Counted from the first letter of the stretch, positions 25,192-33,806 are shown. The stretch is 43,069 bases of DNA from Myxococcales bacterium (GCA_903642325.1 CAHJWM010000042.1:1-43069); one strand, 5' to 3'. The notes: generated by a model from the sequence alone, not told the origin. Translations and numbers: made by a program.

Positions 25192-25689
25192 TCAGCCGGC
25201 CGACAACAGAGTCGAGAATGGCCGCTGCGGCGGAACATGAATCTCGCGCGTCAAGTACGTGGGTTGGGTTTCCTCCAATCCAAAGGCGCAGCCTCGATAG
25301 AAGTCGACCGCCGCTTGGTTATCCGCGCACACCCAAACCACGCTCACGTCGTTGCTCATCATCCACTTCTCCATGTGGTCGAGCAAAGCGCGGCCCACCC
25401 CGCGCCGACGCCAAGCGCTCCGCACGCCCACCTCGTACAGCAGCAGCTCCTGGCCGGGATCGACACGAAGCAGCAGGTGGCAGCAATGCAAAAACCCGAT
25501 GACTTGGCCATCTTCGGTGGCGATCCAATGCAGCACGGCAGGGTTTGCCAGATAACGCTGCGCCATGCCTGGCTTCAGCGGTGCTAAGGGTGCACCGCGC
25601 GCTTCCAAGTCGAAGTCGCGATCTTCGATGGCCAGAAGCTCGAGTATCTCCTCGTCCCCAGGTCCGAGTCGCTTGATTGAAACGCTCAT
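25192..25689 (-). CDS. GNAT-family N-acetyltransferase
   Basis: A 165-residue acetyl-CoA-dependent transferase. It opens IKRLGPGDEEILELLAIEDR, carries strand IATEDGQVIGFLHC, and has the acetyl-CoA loop YEVGVRSAWRRRGVGRAL (the R-x-x-G-x-G/A motif A), then VWVCADNQAAVDFYRGCAFG, the usual GNAT C-terminus. The layout is loosely like aminoglycoside 3-N-acetyltransferase AAC(3)-I, but that resemblance is general and the substrate should be left open. ATG 25689 has a strong AAGGAGA ribosome site, which makes it well translated and fixes the start. It lies between two unknown proteins in a minus-strand group. Confidence 0.88.
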   Translation of the reverse strand: MSVSIKRLGPGDEEILELLAIEDRDFDLEARGAPLAPLKPGMAQRYLANPAVLHWIATEDGQVIGFLHCCHLLLRVDPGQELLLYEVGVRSAWRRRGVGRALLDHMEKWMMSNDVSVVWVCADNQAAVDFYRGCAFGLEETQPTYLTREIHVPPQRPFSTLLSAG

Positions 25690-25772
25690 GTCTTCTCCTT
25701 CGCCATGACCTTACACCCGAACGGCGGTGGCGAGCGAGCGGGCTTGGCGAGCCGCTCGCGCTCGTTGGCCAT

Positions 25773-26180
25773 TCATTCGAAAATGCGGTGCTCACCCGGG
25801 CTCGCGAACGGCTCCTCGATGACGAGCTCCCCGCTTTCCGTGAAGCGAAACGGGAACGTCACTACGAGCGAGTAGCGCTCCGAATGATCGAGGTGCACGG
25901 CCACCGCTTTCTGGACATCGTTGGATGTGGCAAGCACGAGCGCACTAGCTTTGATCTCCCCACGCGCCGCGCCATCACGAAAGCTCGCTTCATACGCGGC
26001 GAAAAGCTCCGCGTGCGACCCCGATGGCTCGGCGCAATAGCCGCCTACGCGCACGATCTGACCCGTGTTGGACATCGTGCTGCCGAAGGGCGGCAGCGAG
26101 CGATGCTCAGTCAATAATTGCTCGGCAATCGGCAACACCTCGCTCATCAGCGCTTCGCAATCATCCTTGCAACTTGCCAT
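25773..26180 (-). CDS. Uncharacterised protein
   Basis: A 135-residue protein beginning MASCKDDCEALMSEVLPIAE, with a long N-terminal helix, and ending in two beta strands YSLVVTFPFRF and ELVIEEPFASPGEHRIFE. The middle, AAYEASFRDGAARGEIKASA and VQKAVAVHLDHSE, is mixed alpha/beta. Similar short proteins with an S-x-x-F-x-x-G-A-x-x-G-x-I-x-A centre turn up in many bacteria without an assigned function; I do not recognise a named family. ATG 26180 is used; an in-frame upstream codon would add four residues. It is the likely first gene of the minus-strand group running to 23953, and diverges from the lipoprotein at 26277. Confidence 0.7.
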   Translation of the reverse strand: MASCKDDCEALMSEVLPIAEQLLTEHRSLPPFGSTMSNTGQIVRVGGYCAEPSGSHAELFAAYEASFRDGAARGEIKASALVLATSNDVQKAVAVHLDHSERYSLVVTFPFRFTESGELVIEEPFASPGEHRIFE

Positions 26181-26276
26181 CGCGGTGAGCAATTGCTACC
26201 ACGATCTCGCGGTAAACCGTGGCGCATCGCACACGGTAGGATTGGCGGCTCGAGTCAGCCGTGGCACTTTCTGCAT

Positions 26277-27533
26277 ATGGGTTACACGTTGGTTTGGTGC
26301 GCAGGCCAGCTGATGTCCGTGTCCTGCTTGGTCGCCGCCTGCAGTAGCCCGAGCGACGCAGACCCGAGCGCGGGCGGGGCCCCCGCCGCGGCGGCAAGCG
26401 CGAGCGAAGCCGGCATGACCCAAGGTGGCGCCACGCCAGGCGTCGCCGGGGTGGGCCAGAGCGGTTCGGCGGCAAACGGCGGCGCTGGCTCCCGGCAAAC
26501 TGGGAGCGGCGGCGGGCCCTCATCCCCGATGCTCGGCGGTTGCGCGATGTTCCCGGCGAGTCATCTATTCAACACAGCGATCGCGGGCTTTCCTGTGCAT
26601 GCCGACAGCAAGCAGTTCATGACCGCCATTGGCTCGCATCGAGTCCATCTAGACCTCGGTACTTCGGTGAACCAAGCCGCCGCGGACTACTACGGCATTC
26701 CATACAACGTCGTGCACTCGAAGACTGGGCCCTGGGCGAGTGCGCGTTACGCCAGCACCGATACGGCAAACCTGTCTTGGGATCCAACCAGCGAAGCCGA
26801 CTGCGCCGCGGGCGACACGCACACGCTGGCTTCACCATGCACAGCGTCGGTAGCGCCGAAGCCGGAATTTCCAATCCCGGATGCACCACTCGTAGAGGGT
26901 GGCATCGTCCGCGATCCGTCGCAGCCCTACGGTGACCACCATCTACTCTTGTTGGACGCCGACACGTGTTCGCTCTGGGAGCTTTATCACGTGTACCCAG
27001 GCGCCAAGGGCGGCTGGGACATCTTCGGCTCGGCCTATTTCGACTTGAAGACGAACCGGCTGCGTCCCGCCGGCTGGACCTCCGCGGATGCAGCCGGCTT
27101 TCCGATCTTACCGCTCTTGCTGCGGGCTGACGAAGCGAGCTCTGGTGTGATCGAGCACGCCCTTCGCTTCACCATCGCTACAGATCATATCCGGCGATCC
27201 TATACCTGGCCCGCGCGGCACCTGACCTCGAATGGCACCTCTTCGGGCGATGAGCCGCCCATGGGCCAAGCATTCCGAATCAAATCCAGCTTCACGATCC
27301 CGAGTAGCTTCAATGCACAATCGCGAGCCATTCTGCAAGCACTGAAAACTTACGGCATGTACATCGCAGACGGTGGCTCGCCGCTCTATATCCAGGGCGA
27401 GCCGAGCGCTCGCTGGGAGAGCGACACGTTCGATCAAGTGCAGTCGGTATCGAGCGACGCGTTCGAGGCGGTGGATTTATCGTCCATCAGTCAGCGCCCT
27501 GGCTTCGATCCGGATTCGGCAACCGTGCCCTAG
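26277..27533 (+). CDS. Large secreted lipoprotein, unknown
   Basis: A 418-residue lipoprotein with lipobox LVAAC near residue 22, a Gly/Ala linker (~25-90) and a globular C-terminal domain (~95-418) rich in aromatic residues. It contains DYYGIPYNVVHS, DHHLLLLDADTCSLWELYHV, WTSADAAGFPILPLLLRADE, TIATDHIRRSYTWPARH and ALKTYGMYIADGGSPLYIQG. The spacing of these blocks is like a family of uncharacterised secreted proteins seen in actinobacteria and myxobacteria. The D-H-H-x-x-x-L-D-x-D-T-C block looks conserved and could be catalytic or metal-binding, but this is unproven. ATG 26277 gives a usable signal peptide; ATG 26313 is an alternative. Confidence 0.78.
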   Translation: MGYTLVWCAGQLMSVSCLVAACSSPSDADPSAGGAPAAAASASEAGMTQGGATPGVAGVGQSGSAANGGAGSRQTGSGGGPSSPMLGGCAMFPASHLFNTAIAGFPVHADSKQFMTAIGSHRVHLDLGTSVNQAAADYYGIPYNVVHSKTGPWASARYASTDTANLSWDPTSEADCAAGDTHTLASPCTASVAPKPEFPIPDAPLVEGGIVRDPSQPYGDHHLLLLDADTCSLWELYHVYPGAKGGWDIFGSAYFDLKTNRLRPAGWTSADAAGFPILPLLLRADEASSGVIEHALRFTIATDHIRRSYTWPARHLTSNGTSSGDEPPMGQAFRIKSSFTIPSSFNAQSRAILQALKTYGMYIADGGSPLYIQGEPSARWESDTFDQVQSVSSDAFEAVDLSSISQRPGFDPDSATVP

Positions 27534-27603
27534 CGCTACCGACGTGCGAGGGCGGGGCTTGCGTCAACTTGGCACGCCGAAGGTGCTCTGGTACGGGTCG
27601 GAC

Positions 27604-28296
27604 ATGAAACGATCTTTACAATGCGCACTCGGCGCGGCGGCCGTGCTTGCGAGCTCCAGCGCTTCGGCTCAAACCTACGGCAGCGCGGGGTTTGGTACCA
27701 AACATCAGCTCGTGATCAGCGCAGAGCGTCTGTTCGGCTTTTATCACGATAGCGCGAGCGTCACGACGAACAATGTCGAGACTACGGTCAAGACCGATTC
27801 TTTCAGCTTGCTGTCCTCGCCCGTCGCGCTCTCGGGTCAGAGTATCTGGAGCTATAGCTCTCCGCGAATGGCCGGCGATTTCTTCATCGTCGATCATTTT
27901 TCGGTCGGTGCTTCGCTCGGCTATTCGCATATCTCCCTGAGTCGACCAGTGGGGCCCAATATGTCCTTCTCGACGAGTGGAGACTCGTGGCTGTTCGCGC
28001 CGCGCGTGGGTTACTCGTACATGTTTAGTGACCTAATCGGAATCTGGCCGCGAGCCGGCTTCACGTACCGGACGCTTAGCGCAGGCAACCTCAGCGCCCA
28101 CGATTTAGCGCTGACGCTCGAGGTACCATTCGTGTTCACCGTGATTCCGCACGTGGTGTTTTGGGGCGGCCCAACGCTTGATTTGGGGCTGAGCGGTTCG
28201 CAAGACACGCCCGTTGGCGCGTTCACTCAAACCCAAGATTTCAACGCCACGGAGGTCGGCATCCAAACGGCGCTCGCGGTCTACTTCGACCTTTGA
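27604..28296 (+). CDS. Outer-membrane beta-barrel protein
   Basis: A 230-residue protein. A signal peptide (MKRSLQCALGAAAVLASSSA then SAQ) is followed by alternating strands with aromatic girdles: HQLVISAERLFGFYHDSA, FSVGASLGYSHISLS, SWLFAPRVGYSYMFSDLIGI and PRAGFTYRTLS, ending ALAVYFDL, as expected for a small barrel of roughly eight strands. There is no recognised enzyme domain. Proteins of this look in myxobacteria are usually annotated only as outer-membrane proteins. It follows the lipoprotein gene by 70 bases on the same strand and may share its promoter. ATG 27604 gives the correct signal peptide; the frame is open further upstream. Confidence 0.75.
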   Translation: MKRSLQCALGAAAVLASSSASAQTYGSAGFGTKHQLVISAERLFGFYHDSASVTTNNVETTVKTDSFSLLSSPVALSGQSIWSYSSPRMAGDFFIVDHFSVGASLGYSHISLSRPVGPNMSFSTSGDSWLFAPRVGYSYMFSDLIGIWPRAGFTYRTLSAGNLSAHDLALTLEVPFVFTVIPHVVFWGGPTLDLGLSGSQDTPVGAFTQTQDFNATEVGIQTALAVYFDL

Positions 28297-28358
28297 CGCG
28301 CGCGTGCAGCCGGGCGGCCGCGCAAACGCGACCGTCCGCTCACATTCAGGTTGCCCGC

Positions 28359-30728
28359 TTACTTGACGGTCGTGCCCGTCGCGCAAAAACCATTGATGCA
28401 ATCCACGTCTGCGCCTGGTACTGGGCAGCAGTCCGACGCTTGCGTACACTTCTCGTACTCCATGGCGCAGCCCGCGGGCTTGCCGCCACACACCAGCTTG
28501 CCGCTCTCATTCGGGCGGCAGTAGCCACTGCAGCATTCGTCCCCCGTCTCGCAGCTGTTGCCGTCCTGCGCACAGGCGTCTACGACCCAAAACCCGCGCA
28601 TGTTACCGGCTGCGAGCTCTTGAGCGGGCAGGTAAAAGGCCGGATGGCTGGGGTCTTTACCCGGCGCCCATTTGAGATCGACCGCCGCGACCCACAGCTT
28701 CTTCGGAATAGCGACGGTGCCGTGTGAGCTATCGTAAGGGTCGCCCTGGGCGATATTACCATACATGCGTCGCGTCGTGAACACGACCCAGGCGTAGCCG
28801 CCCGAGACAATGGGATTCACGGTGGGCTCGTAGTTCATCTGATCGTCATCGGCATGCCCCGAGATGCCCGTGGCGAGCGGCAGGATGCTCTTACCGTCCG
28901 CGCCGTCGCCGTTCAATGCGTTCATTTTCACCGGCTGTGGCGGACTGCCGTCGCTCGGCAAACCCACGAACCAGATCTGCGTCTTGGCGCCCTGCCAGGT
29001 GGCGAACGGATTGCTACCTCGGAAGTTGTTTTGAAACACGACGCCGCTCGAGTCCGGAAGCCATGCCGGCCAACCCGGCACGCCATTGGGGTCAGGGCTC
29101 GTGAACACCCGCTGGACGTTCGAAAACCCGAAGCTCGAACAAGCCGGCGCACCCGCTGCTGCCATGCCCGGGTCACCGCACGCGAAATTCATGACGTCGA
29201 GGGTCTTGCCTGCGCCGCCACCGGGCGGGAGGGAACCTGTCCAGTAGTTGAAGGCGACCTGCTTGCCATCGCGCGAAAAGGACGGCGTGACTGCTTCGCT
29301 AATCACCCCGTCGAGCCCCGGAGCCGGCTCGGCGCTGCTCGTGTCGCGCCGGAAAATCTGCGATTTTGCACCGTACGATTCTTGCGTGTGGCCAGCGCTT
29401 TGAAGGGCAAAAGAGCCGTCCTTCCACAAGCCGGACCATAGAAACTTGCGGTTGTTGCTGGTCATGTCTGGCGCGTTCGCGGTGTAGCTCTGGATGACCG
29501 CGCCCGCTTTGGTCAGATCGTAGGAAGCGCCATTGCTGTAGTCGTCACCCGGCTCCTTGGCGATCTGCGCAAACAGCGTGGAGCCGTCGTCCGAGACCGT
29601 GTGGCAGACGATGCATTGCGTTTTCGCACCGGGCAGGGCCAGCTCAGGATCACTACGGCCGGGCTTGATGGCGAGGATGGCCGCGGGCGAGCGTGCCCCA
29701 GCAATCTGGTCCGCCAAGGTGGTCGCGTATGAGTTATAGTAAACGGTGCCCTTCAGTGGCCCCGATGCGATGATCCAGTCTTGCGCCACCGGGCCGTACA
29801 CGGCCGTCGCGTCGGCGACGCTCACCTCGACGTGCAAGGGGTCGCCGCCATTGCCATTGGTCGCTACCTGCCAGGCCTTTTGGTCTACGTGTTCCCGCAC
29901 TACACTCGAGCCCGCATAAAAGCCGTTGAAGTCGTAGTTCGACTGCGTCAGGTGCACGCGCACGGCGCTCGTGGGCGTGTGCGTTGTTTGCCATTGCAAG
30001 AGCGGCGCGAAGATACCGCGCGGCCACACCGTTCGATCATAAGGATAAAGGAGGCCGAGCTCGGCCGCGTTCGCGGGCTTGCTCGCCGGCCCAAGCAAAC
30101 GCGCGACCGTTGCGTCGTCCACCATCCCACCCGGCGCTTCGCCACCAACGCCACCGATCCCGCCCACACCAGGCGTGACGGTGGTGGGATCCCAGCTCCC
30201 GCCATTTTGAGTGATGCTCAGCTTGATGGTGACCTTGCTCGTAGCGACGGCTTTGCCGTACAGCGCCGACACCAATCCGACACCGCTGAAGTTGCCGTTC
30301 GGCGCGAACATGCCCGTGCCCACTGCGAGCGCTCCCAACTCCCCGCGATCGATCGTCCACTTAGCGGGAACCGCTGCGCCGCCCACGAGCGCCTGAAAAC
30401 CAATCGCTCCCTTTGCGTCATCCCCACCCTTGATAGAAGTGATCACGCCGTTGACGATGGTCACCTCCAGCACCGGGTTGACCGGCATCACGGTCAGGTT
30501 GGTCACGCCAGTGCCATTGCCGTCGCCATTGCCCGGCGCGATACTCCCGCTACCCGCAAGGTTGATATTGCCCGGTGCGCCCGTGCCGGGCCGGGCCGAC
30601 GCCCCGGCCTCGCCATCCATCCCGAAATCGCCGCCGGCGCCGACGAGGCTCGGGTTGTTCTTCGAACTACACCCAGCGACGGCGCAGGCAAACAGACAAA
30701 ATACGGTGCTTCGACGCAAGGCTAGCAT
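28359..30728 (-). CDS. Lipoprotein with CxxCH site, TolB-like repeats and two knottin-like Cys modules
   Basis: A 789-residue lipoprotein; ATG 30728 has GGAGAG five bases upstream, and the signal peptide ends at AVAGC. After a Gly/Asn linker and an Ig-like beta region comes a large repeat region. It contains a heme-type CIVCH site (29601-29615), then beta-propeller blades recalling TolB/PD40, such as SFSRDGKQVAFNYW and WPAWLPDSSGVVFQNN. The last ~75 residues (28383-28574) hold two tandem modules with the same Cys order, C-x6-C-x5-CC-x3-C-x9-C and C-x6-C-x5-CC-x8-C-x4-C, which is the arrangement of inhibitor-cystine-knot peptides. The composite is unusual. A single CxxCH does not prove heme attachment. 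Confidence 0.75.
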   Translation of the reverse strand: MLALRRSTVFCLFACAVAGCSSKNNPSLVGAGGDFGMDGEAGASARPGTGAPGNINLAGSGSIAPGNGDGNGTGVTNLTVMPVNPVLEVTIVNGVITSIKGGDDAKGAIGFQALVGGAAVPAKWTIDRGELGALAVGTGMFAPNGNFSGVGLVSALYGKAVATSKVTIKLSITQNGGSWDPTTVTPGVGGIGGVGGEAPGGMVDDATVARLLGPASKPANAAELGLLYPYDRTVWPRGIFAPLLQWQTTHTPTSAVRVHLTQSNYDFNGFYAGSSVVREHVDQKAWQVATNGNGGDPLHVEVSVADATAVYGPVAQDWIIASGPLKGTVYYNSYATTLADQIAGARSPAAILAIKPGRSDPELALPGAKTQCIVCHTVSDDGSTLFAQIAKEPGDDYSNGASYDLTKAGAVIQSYTANAPDMTSNNRKFLWSGLWKDGSFALQSAGHTQESYGAKSQIFRRDTSSAEPAPGLDGVISEAVTPSFSRDGKQVAFNYWTGSLPPGGGAGKTLDVMNFACGDPGMAAAGAPACSSFGFSNVQRVFTSPDPNGVPGWPAWLPDSSGVVFQNNFRGSNPFATWQGAKTQIWFVGLPSDGSPPQPVKMNALNGDGADGKSILPLATGISGHADDDQMNYEPTVNPIVSGGYAWVVFTTRRMYGNIAQGDPYDSSHGTVAIPKKLWVAAVDLKWAPGKDPSHPAFYLPAQELAAGNMRGFWVVDACAQDGNSCETGDECCSGYCRPNESGKLVCGGKPAGCAMEYEKCTQASDCCPVPGADVDCINGFCATGTTVK

Positions 30729-31775
30729 GATCTCTCCGTAGACGGCACAGCGCCCGTTCTCTGCTACCTCCAGAGAACGCGCTACGCTCGTCTTAGGTGT
30801 AACCCTCGCAATGCGATCGCGAAAGGGGAAAATTACTAATCTGCACCTGAAGCGGGAAGGCCTTTGTAGTTTTTAGTGGGCGTCTATCGAACGGGCGTGA
30901 TCGAATCGACCCCACGCGCACATCAGCGTTCAGGGTGCGCACTGGACTACGAAGCGCCTGTCGCTGAGAGCAATGCGCGCGCGCCGCCGCGCTCACGTCG
31001 CAGTCCTCGTAGGCTACGGCCGCATCTCCCTCGGTGGCGTGCTCGAGCCGGCGCATGCCGCGTCGCGCGCGAAGCTCTACAACAAGCTCGGCCTGCCATG
31101 CAGCGACGGGCGTCACGACGCGCCGCACATTTCCGCGAGATTTCGCCAACCCGACGCTCGTGGGCCAAATTGCCCATTGTCCGCGCAGCGTGCGCCTCCC
31201 TTCGTCGGCGCGCTGGCGCGCCATTTACGTTTCGACGCGGCCTGCGCGAGTTGGTCCCTGCCGCTTCCGCGGAGCCCGGCCGGCGTGCTCGCTGACGCTG
31301 CGTGCGCAGGGTCACTGAGCGTCGCCGCCTGCCGTACCCAGCGGCGCCAAGTCTAGCGCACTGGCGCAACAGGCCGCCTCGAGCCCGACCCCCAAGCGGC
31401 GCGCCAGAGCCACGGTCAGGTCCGTTCTGATAACCCAGTGACTCATGGCATGTCGAAGCTGAATCGATATCATCGTGTTAACCGATACTCTTATGATTGC
31501 CAATGCGCGGCCCTGGTATCGAACAAAAGGCGAAGAGGCGCGGCCTCGACGACCCCGGGGTGACGCTCACTTGCACGGCAACCGCTGAACCACCCATCGG
31601 CAAGCTGGCGCAAGCCAGTTCGCGCTCGCGCGCCCTCACTTGTTTCGCCCCCGAACGCCGGCGGCATAAAATTTCATCGCACTCGGGCGTCGCGCCTGTG
31701 GCAAAGGTCGGGGACAAAACCGCAATAAGCACGCTAAGCTCCGCGGGCCGCACGCCTTCCAACCCCATTACTCCG
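30729..31775. other. About 1 kb without a convincing gene
   Basis: Frames on both strands are short, Arg/Ala-rich and lack domains. The most plausible one is a minus-strand frame at 31312-31503 (ATG 31473), MISIQLRHAMSHWVIRTDLT, then a Gly/Ala-rich end; support is weak. The region 31440-31500 is notably A/T-richer than its surroundings and contains the palindrome GTTAAC, which suggests a promoter or remnant. Nothing resembling a transposase or RNA gene is seen. Confidence 0.5.
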
Positions 31776-32441
31776 ATGCCCCTGAAGAACTCTGAGTTGC
31801 TCGACGAGCTAGCCGCTGGCCTCGACGCCGGCTGGGACACCCCATTTCCCACGGAAGCCGCCGCAATCGAAGGTCCGCCCAGCCGGGGGCGGCTATCGGT
31901 CGCCCCGAGTGAGAACCCGGAGGCACTCGAGGCCGTGGACGCCGACTGGGACGCGGTCAGCCAGCCCGAGCAGGACGGCAAGTCGCGCGCGCGCGCGCAG
32001 CCGCCGGCGCGCCCTGGTTCTGGTCCGTTGCGCCTTAGCAAGCGGGAGCGTCGAGAGGCCGAGCGCAAGCGGCAAGCACACCAAGCTCAGCGCAAGGCGG
32101 CCAACAAGCAACAGCGAAAGGCCGACCGTCAAGTAGAGGCGCGTCGAGCCAGCGACCTCCTCCGGGCCCAGCGGCGGGCAGAGGCCGAGGTCCGCGCAAG
32201 CCGAGCGGCGCCCCCGGTCGCCAAGGCCCCCAAGGTACGAGCGACGGAACCCAAACCCAAACGCGCGGCCAAGCCGGCAAGCGCCCAGTTGTCACCGAAC
32301 CCGCCTCGGGCGGTTGCACAAAGTAAAGCGGCGCCGGCGCCGGTGGTGCTCGATCGCGGCGCAAAAAAGCTGATCCCCCTGATCGCAATTGCGCTCGCGG
32401 TAGGTGTCTCGCTCGGCTTTGCGCTCATTCGCGCACACTGA
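31776..32441 (+). CDS. Lys/Arg/Ala-rich protein with C-terminal membrane anchor
   Basis: A 221-residue protein. An acidic N-terminal third (LLDELAAGLDAGWDTPF and LEAVDADWDAVSQPE, with two D-A-x-W-D-(T/A) repeats) is followed by a long, highly charged helix rich in Arg/Lys/Ala/Gln (RLSKRERREAERKRQAHQAQ), likely a coiled coil or nucleic-acid/protein-binding arm, then a Pro/Ala/Lys linker and one C-terminal transmembrane helix (LIPLIAIALAVGVSLGFAL). It has no signal peptide, so the charged part is predicted cytoplasmic. Function unknown. The frame is open upstream to 31497, but that part has poor coding character; ATG 31776 is chosen. Confidence 0.7.
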   Translation: MPLKNSELLDELAAGLDAGWDTPFPTEAAAIEGPPSRGRLSVAPSENPEALEAVDADWDAVSQPEQDGKSRARAQPPARPGSGPLRLSKRERREAERKRQAHQAQRKAANKQQRKADRQVEARRASDLLRAQRRAEAEVRASRAAPPVAKAPKVRATEPKPKRAAKPASAQLSPNPPRAVAQSKAAPAPVVLDRGAKKLIPLIAIALAVGVSLGFALIRAH

Positions 32442-32685
32442 AGGGCTCACGAAAGGCGCCGTCGATCGCTCGTCGCAAGAGCAGCGAGAAAGCGACTCGA
32501 GATGTGCAGTCCGGGAAGCCGGGTTAGCGCGCCGCGCCCGACATGCGCAGACCCGAGACGCGGAGCGCGGGCGAGGGCCGCGCCGTGGCGTCTCGCTCAT
32601 TGCCGTTAAACGAGTGCTCTGCCGCCGAGAGCAAGCCGCGACGCCAACGTTAGCGAGGCGGATGCAACCCCGCTAGGGGCCGCGC

Positions 32686-32952
32686 TCAGCCGGTGAGCAA
32701 TAGGTCGGGCGGGAGTTGGGCGTGCTCGAGCTTGGGCCGCAACGCGTCGTGTGCAGGGGGGTCGGAGGGGCCGAACACAGCCAGCCTTCGCTTTTCACAC
32801 GCGACAATCTCCGCGACCAGTTCGTGGCAACCGCCGCAGCCCGTCGCGGCGCCGCATTGTTCGCCTACTTCTGCCACCGTGCAGGCGCCGCTGGTGCGGA
32901 CGGCACGACGGACGTCGCGATCGGTCAGGGCATGACAGTGGCAAACGAGCAT
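32686..32952 (-). CDS. bfd: Bacterioferritin-associated ferredoxin (Bfd-like)
   Basis: An 88-residue [2Fe-2S] protein that, in E. coli and Pseudomonas, donates electrons to bacterioferritin so stored iron can be released. It opens MLVCHCHALTDRDVRRAV and has the four expected Cys at 4, 6, 39 and 42 (GCGGC), close to the C4, C6, C38 and C41 of E. coli Bfd. The rest is helical. ATG 32952 is preferred over longer in-frame starts, because it places the iron-box-like site 32979-32997 in the promoter instead of in the coding region. It is divergent from bfr across 343 bases, the expected partner arrangement. Confidence 0.88.
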   Translation of the reverse strand: MLVCHCHALTDRDVRRAVRTSGACTVAEVGEQCGAATGCGGCHELVAEIVACEKRRLAVFGPSDPPAHDALRPKLEHAQLPPDLLLTG

Positions 32953-33295
32953 CGGGGATTGGTTGAAGGTAGCAATTTGATAATGAAAATCAACTCCAGT
33001 CTCAGCGAGCTCACGCTTATCCATAAATGCCCAATAAAAACGCGCCAATGGCCGAGTGGTTAGGCCTGAAGCGCGCAAAACGGCCAGAAGATGCGGGGTG
33101 CATGCTCGTCGGACCGCGAAGGCGACCCGCGCGACGCCCGCGACGCCCGCGCCAAGGCACGGCTTTCGAAGCGCCCGTTCAATGCCAGAGGCGGGAGCCT
33201 GCGGGCAGCGACGATGAGCGCACGTGCTGGCTGAACTTTGCGCAGTGCGGCGTTTGCGGTTCGGGCGGAAGGGGAGCGGTGGTATCGGAGACAAC
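32953..33295. other. bfd-bfr divergent region
   Basis: A 343-base gap holding promoters for bfd and bfr. The only clear element is the Fur-like site at 32977-32997. No gene is seen. Confidence 0.6.
32979..32997. promoter_or_regulatory. Fur-box-like operator upstream of bfd
   Basis: GATAATGAAAATCAACTCC matches the 19-base Fur consensus GATAATGATAATCATTATC at 14 of 19 positions, counted by eye. It sits within the palindrome TTGAT-N7-ATCAA (32977-32993), 26 bases upstream of the bfd start. Its A/T-richness contrasts strongly with the surrounding GC-rich DNA. Fur repression of bfd under iron-replete conditions is known in other bacteria. Confidence 0.6.
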
Positions 33296-33775
33296 ATGCG
33301 CTCAGACCCAGAAGTGATCGATTTCCTGAATGAGCTTTTAACGTCGGAGCTCACGGCCATCAATCAGTACTTCATTCACTACAAGATGTGTGCAAACCAA
33401 GGGTACAACGCGTTGGCTCAAAAAAAGCGCGGCGAGTCGATCGAAGAGATGAAGCACGCCGATATCGTGATCGATCGCATCTTGTTTTTGGACGGTGTAC
33501 CAAACATGCAGCGCCTAAGCCCGGTGCGCGTGGGCGAAGAGCCGGTCGAGATGAATCAACTCGACCTCGCGCTCGAGTTGGAGGCCGTCGACCGGCTTCA
33601 CCGCGGCATCAACTTGATGAACGCCAAAAGCGACCACGGCACCCGCGACTTGCTCGAGCGCATCTTGAAAGAGGAGGAAGAGTCGGTAGATTGGCTCGAG
33701 ACGCAAGCCAGCCTCGTCAAAGACATCGGCCGTGAGCACTACTTGGCTCAGCATTTGCGAAGCTCCGGCTCATGA
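33296..33775 (+). CDS. bfr: Bacterioferritin, with ferroxidase His130 replaced by Ser
   Basis: A 159-residue iron-storage ferritin with heme, numbered exactly as E. coli Bfr. The ferroxidase ligands Glu18 (TSELTAIN), Glu51, His54 (EEMKHAD), Glu94 (LALELE) and Glu127 are present, and so are Tyr25 and the heme ligand Met52. Position 130 is Ser (codon TCG, in [10 protein letters not shown]), where E. coli has His, and His46 is Gly. A ribosome site GGAG sits five bases upstream of ATG 33296. It is divergent from bfd and followed by glutathione peroxidase, consistent with an iron and peroxide-stress block. The loss of His130 predicts a changed di-iron centre. Confidence 0.93.
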   Translation: MRSDPEVIDFLNELLTSELTAINQYFIHYKMCANQGYNALAQKKRGESIEEMKHADIVIDRILFLDGVPNMQRLSPVRVGEEPVEMNQLDLALELEAVDRLHRGINLMNAKSDHGTRDLLERILKEEEESVDWLETQASLVKDIGREHYLAQHLRSSGS

Positions 33776-33806
33776 CCACTGACACTAGTCACGGCGGAAA
33801 GGCACT

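Noticed and set aside
25192-25689. GNAT protein as an aminoglycoside resistance enzyme
   Set aside because: The resemblance to AAC(3)-I is limited to general GNAT features; no substrate-specific residues can be confirmed.
29781-30725. 314-codon plus-strand frame opposite the 789-residue lipoprotein
   Set aside because: Antisense to a strongly supported gene; Arg/His-rich composition.
33045-33110. tRNA-like D-arm sequence (GGCCGAGTGGTTAGGCC)
   Set aside because: It resembles the D-arm of tRNA-Leu/Ser, but no T-arm GGTTCRA, anticodon stem or matching acceptor strand follows, so it is a coincidence or at most a fragment.
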